From the NCBI GenBank assembly GCA_030549335.1, contig CM060194.1:38767171-38831170 (forward strand): a stretch of 64,000 nucleotides of DNA. The letters are read 5' to 3'. The stretch's first letter is position 1. Each line of letters starts with the position of its first letter. Under the pieces are notes generated by a model. The model was given only the letters and a program-made list of their open reading frames with translations. It did not search any database and was not told the origin of the DNA. Source of the DNA: Pontederia crassipes. Taxonomy: Eukaryota > Streptophyta > Magnoliopsida > Commelinales > Pontederiaceae. Position numbers and translations under genes: made by a program. Below are positions 60,507 through 64,000 of the stretch, one piece after another.

Positions 60507-61383
60507 CAACAGAATAATAGGTCTTAAAAAATGGTGTAGAAATCACGCAAATAAATGGATATGTTAGGACACATGACTTGAATCTTAATCAAGTATAAAT
60601 TGTAATCTTCATTTCAATTAGACTTTAGATATGTTATAATATCCAAATATCATGTGTTATATGGATTGGATACAATTTATAGTTTACTTTTCATAAAAAT
60701 GAAAGGTCAACTATTGAAAAGTAGAGTATTTAATGGAAGCACTCATATGACAATTTTTCTAAGGAGGTTATCGACTAGTTGGTGCTTATAATTTGCCACA
60801 AAAAGTCGAGCGCTTGAACTCAATAGCAAAAGTGATGGCGCATATACATAATGGTATGGAGGAAGGATAACATCAAATATGTTAAAAAAATTAGTGTAGT
60901 TATTACCACATTGGTTAACTCAAGATCGATGACATTCTAATATATTCGTCGAGCCTAGTAGCATGTGGAACATTTGCAGATCACACTGCAAACATTAAGA
61001 GAAATAAGTATACGTCAAAGTCTCGAAGTACAAATTCTGGCAGAATGAGATAATGTTCCTCCTGAATATCATTGACATAGATGGAATATCAAAAGATGGA
61101 TGCTATAACCAAATGAGTTCAACCAAAGAATGTGTTAAAGAGAAAAAGATTCCTTAGAAAATTGATTATGATACTGATCCAGTAGTCTTTCTAATTGGAT
61201 CTTGTTTCACCTAAATTAAATTGTTAAAAAATAGAAATTTTAGATGAACAAAATAAAAGCTGAAAGTTACTGGTCTCCATATTCTCTGATTGTCTCCAAG
61301 CCCCCGGGCCATATTGTTATTGAATTGAATGTGACAGATAATGTACCTAAAGGTTTGAGGCACCATCATCCTTTAGAAAAGCT
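60507..61383. other. Decayed interior of the Ty3-like element
   Basis: Between the gag relic and the LTR-like sequence no domain can be read with confidence. Short frames and many stops suggest degraded pol sequence with large deletions. Confidence 0.35.
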
Positions 61384-62338
61384 ATGATTGTCCCGTGTTT
61401 GGTTGTGATCCCCTGCCATTCACGAATAATTGTTAGCGCTATATTGTTGGGTGACTTGCCGTTGCACTAATCCCCCACTAGCCTACATGAAAGAGACATG
61501 GAGTTTTCCTCGATTGATCGAGCGTTCCTCATTGAATTGGATAACTCTGACCATTATAAATTGAATTAAAATTGAATCGAATTGAGTTGGATTGAATTGA
61601 ATTGAATTGAATAGATCATGGTCATTTGAATACTAGCGTTGACTGACATTGTCTCCGTCCATTGAGTCGAATGAAATTGTTATTGACCAATGATAATTGA
61701 TATTGAATTGAAAATTATTAAATTGAATAGTGCCATGGTATTGGTCATTTGACCTTTTCCCGATCCTTCCTATTGATCTATGACTTTATTGTCCTATTGT
61801 TATATTGAATCATCAATCCAATTAATTAGACAATTGTTAATTGTTATCGCTATTGATTGGTCTTTTCATCATAACCTGATATAATTGTCCATATTGATAA
61901 ATCATTATATTGTTAATTGATTATTGTATTGATTGCTTAATTGACTCATCATTCTCATATCTTATTTTTTATTTAGTATATTGATTATTTAGTAGACCCT
62001 ATGTATTGAGTATTTTTATACTCATGGATATTTCTCTGTATCCGGATTCGTGCAGGTGAGAGTGCTTTGATAGAGGATGATCTTGCAAGTGGCTATACTC
62101 ACAAATGTTACACTTGTTCTAGATCGAGTAGTCTAGTTTTTATTATTTTCGCACTTATTAGAATTGTGAACTTATTAATATTTTAATTATTTTCAATATT
62201 ATGGATTATTAGGTATTATTATTGAAAAAGTCTTCTGCATTTATTATTTTTATTCCGAAAAATATTTTATAAAAAATTGAGTAGCGCCTTTAGGATGACT
62301 CTTAGCACATGAAAGTCACGTGGATCTCGGAGCGTTAC
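61384..62338 (+). repeat. LTR-like sequence of the Ty3-like relic
   Basis: It may start TGATTGTCCCGTGTTTGG, holds a zone of TTGAATTGAATTGA units, a CTATGTATTGAGTAT...CTGTATCCGGATTCG segment and ends TCTCGGAGCGTTACA. The order matches 275-1157. No second LTR close by was found. Confidence 0.4.
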
Positions 62339-63330
62339 AGCAAGCTCATTCTGGTGCCTTTCTGAAATTTCTCAAGCTTGAGGATGTTTTGAAGAAGTTT
62401 CAGCTTGAAGATGTTTCAAAGATGTTTATGCAAATGCAAATGTCGTTTATGCAAATTATTATCTATTATCAAGCTGCTCATTTGCAGCATGACTTTCATG
62501 CATTGCCAAACATCAATCTTAGTGACTTTCTAAAATTTTGTGGTAAATGCTTAGCTTAAGAAACATATCAATGTACAGAACGTACGCCAAGCTTCTTAAG
62601 AAACTATGTGGATTCATTTGAGCCACACATCATGTTCAAATTATTCTCATTATCGCCATACAATTCTATATTTTACTTCCAAGTAGTCTTCTCTTTGTAC
62701 TTATTTCTTCTCTTGGTGGTTGGGATTGCCAAAATTTTAGAACCACGGTAGGAGTTTCTTATGATGCCTCAGTTTAATTAATTGAAAAGACAAATTAAAG
62801 ATTGTAGTCTAAATTAGCAAATATAATCGTTTAAAACACATGAGATAATGGTATGGCACTGGCCTGTCGCTTTTCTTTTTTAAGTGCTTTCTAAAAGACC
62901 GCACATGGTGGAAAGTTATCTATTATCAATCCAGCTATCTGCGTGTCTGTTCTTTGCTCCTTAATCAAGTTTGTGAAACAAGTGCCACAAGGTGGATGGT
63001 CTCATAATACAATGCTTTCAGCTTGCAACATTGGTTCGAGCGGATAAACCCTGTGTCGTTGATGGATGACATAGAGGAGCACTTGGATCTGGATGAAATC
63101 GGAATCCCAGAACCGGGCAGCACAAGTAATAGTAATCTCACTAAGAGAAATGGTTGTCTTGCTGTGGATTAATAATTTTTATCACCCTTACAAATGGTTG
63201 GCAAGTCAATGTAATATCTACTGTGAAGAATTCATAATCATGCACTACTCGATAGGAATTCATAATCAGTCACTTATACAAAAGTATTCACTTATACATC
63301 CAACCAAATAAAGTCCATGAAGAATACTCA
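62339..63330. other. Unassigned region with coding-like fragments
   Basis: Two plus-strand stretches look coding but match no family I know. One at 62560-62757 reads TERTPSFLRNYVDSFEPHIM and then a hydrophobic, membrane-segment-like VVFSLYLFLLLVVGIAKILE. One at about 63033-63170 reads WFERINPVSLMDDIEEHLDL then DEIGIPEPGS. They may be relics of one gene. A 79-codon frame at 62320-62559 has no motif. Confidence 0.3.
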
Positions 63331-63333
63331 AAA

Positions 63334-63815
63334 ATACATTTTACGTAGAGGCTAACAAAGGTACATGTTATATAAACATGACCATCACAATTAATAGAAT
63401 CACCACTATGATAACTAGTTTACATAAAAAGCTCATTCTATTCCTATTAATTATATCCTCATCTTCAAATAACTCATTGGCAGCTTGCATCCTTTTGAAG
63501 CTTCGTAATAAACCATTTATCATGTGTGTGGGTCGATCTTGAAAACATGGATCCAACCATTTGAAATATTGACAATACATTTTACGTAGAGGCCATCAAA
63601 GGTACATATTATATAAACATGACCATCACAACTAATAGAACCACCACTATGATAACTAGCTTACGTAAAAAGTTCATTCTATTCGTATTAATTATAACTT
63701 CATCTTCAAATAACACATTGGTAGCTTGCATCCTGTTGACGCTTTGTAATAAACCATTTATCACGTGTGTGGGTCGATCTTGAAAACATGGATCCAAACA
63801 TTTGAAATATTGACA
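63334..63815. repeat. 241-bp tandem duplication covering the last GRF exon
   Basis: Two units begin ATACATTTTACGTAGAGG (63334) and ATACATTTTACGTAGAGGCC (63575; the first unit reads CTAA where this one reads CCAT). They differ by scattered substitutions, and both keep the reading frame. Confidence 0.85.
63366..63580 (-). pseudogene. Duplicate last exon of the GRF zinc-finger gene
   Basis: This copy reads CQYFKWLDPCFQDRPTHMIN and ends in a hydrophobic membrane anchor (LVIIVVILLIVMVMFI). It repeats the exon at 63609-63827 with a period of 241 bp (repeat unit 63334-63815). It lacks its own upstream exon, so it is probably an unused duplicate or an alternative last exon. Confidence 0.75.
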
Positions 63816-64000
63816 AGCTCCACTTTGCTACAAGATAAGAACAATATGGACATAAAGTTAAAAGTTTATTTAGCAAAAGATATGATTGTAAAGTTAAAAT
63901 ATTAATTAAGCAAAAACTGACTCCAAGAATCGACATCCATAGAACCTTCGACCTGGATTTTGTTCAGTCCACGATGTCCTCACCACAGCCTCTTGTTTGC
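63609..64000 (-). CDS. GRF-type zinc-finger protein with C-terminal membrane anchor (3' part)
   Basis: The gene enters from the right edge on the minus strand. The first visible exon (64000-63918) reads EAVVRTSWTEQNPGRRFYGC, the core of the plant GRF zinc finger, whose first cysteines lie outside the window. A 90-bp GT-AG intron (63828-63917) keeps the frame. The last exon (63827-63609) gives CQYFKCLDPCF, completing the finger, then an Asn/Glu-rich linker and a hydrophobic tail (LVIIVVVLLVVMVMFI) before the stop. Plants have many small GRF-finger proteins with such a tail; their roles are mostly unknown, and many are associated with transposons. The usual Trp in the YFxW motif is Cys here but Trp in the duplicate exon. 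Confidence 0.8.

Noticed and set aside
63334..63815. Repeat array resembling CRISPR
   Set aside because: Only two long adjacent units with coding content in a plant genome; it is an exon duplication.

Overview
This is a plant nuclear window. Spliced genes, plant-type LTR retrotransposons (Ty1/copia, Ty3 Athila/Tat and Tekay-like), CACTA and hAT DNA transposons, a FAR1-type gene relic and a plant GRF zinc-finger gene all point that way. The GC-rich coding sequence of the two clear host genes, set in very AT-rich intergenic DNA, suggests a monocot. That is an inference; the species cannot be named from this sequence.

Host genes are few. A complete pyruvate decarboxylase gene (six exons, 603 codons, plus strand, 2295-4587) lies near the left edge. 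A single-exon calmodulin-like protein (139 codons, plus strand, 31850-32269) lies mid-window. The 3' part of a GRF zinc-finger gene with a C-terminal membrane anchor runs in from the right edge on the minus strand, and its last exon is tandemly duplicated.

The rest is mostly nested transposons, several with recognisable boundaries and target-site duplications (TSDs). (1) 6638-20955: a copia-type LTR element with a non-coding interior. Its 5' LTR holds a 1.1-kb hAT-like element and a 388-bp tandem duplication, and its interior holds a gag-only Athila/Tat-type element (14173-19950, minus). (2) 22545-27572: a gag-protease-only LTR element on the minus strand with an internal inversion at its 3' LTR, followed by a 594-bp hAT-like element. 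(3) 28925-30248: a non-autonomous CACTA element. (4) 33114-41852: a nearly complete Tekay-like chromodomain element on the minus strand, broken by two frameshifts. (5) 44300-60095: a FAR1-like relic cut by a MITE and then by a CACTA element with AGCGTC-type subterminal repeats. Its transposase-associated exon is in turn split by a second, 10.6-kb CACTA element (48666-59257) with a TAT target duplication. The inner element carries decayed TNP2-like and Transposase_24-like genes and a captured fragment resembling a plant FtsH protease.

Smaller items include hAT-like elements with 8-bp TSDs, a 49-bp SINE-like fragment between perfect 27-bp direct repeats, several minisatellites, and decayed LTR-like sequence near both ends. 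I see no CRISPR array, operon, tRNA or rRNA gene. I did not find a clearly new biological system. The most notable points are the CACTA-in-CACTA-in-FAR1 nest with its captured FtsH fragment, the LTR-element inversion, the duplicated GRF exon and the SINE-like insert with long flanking repeats.
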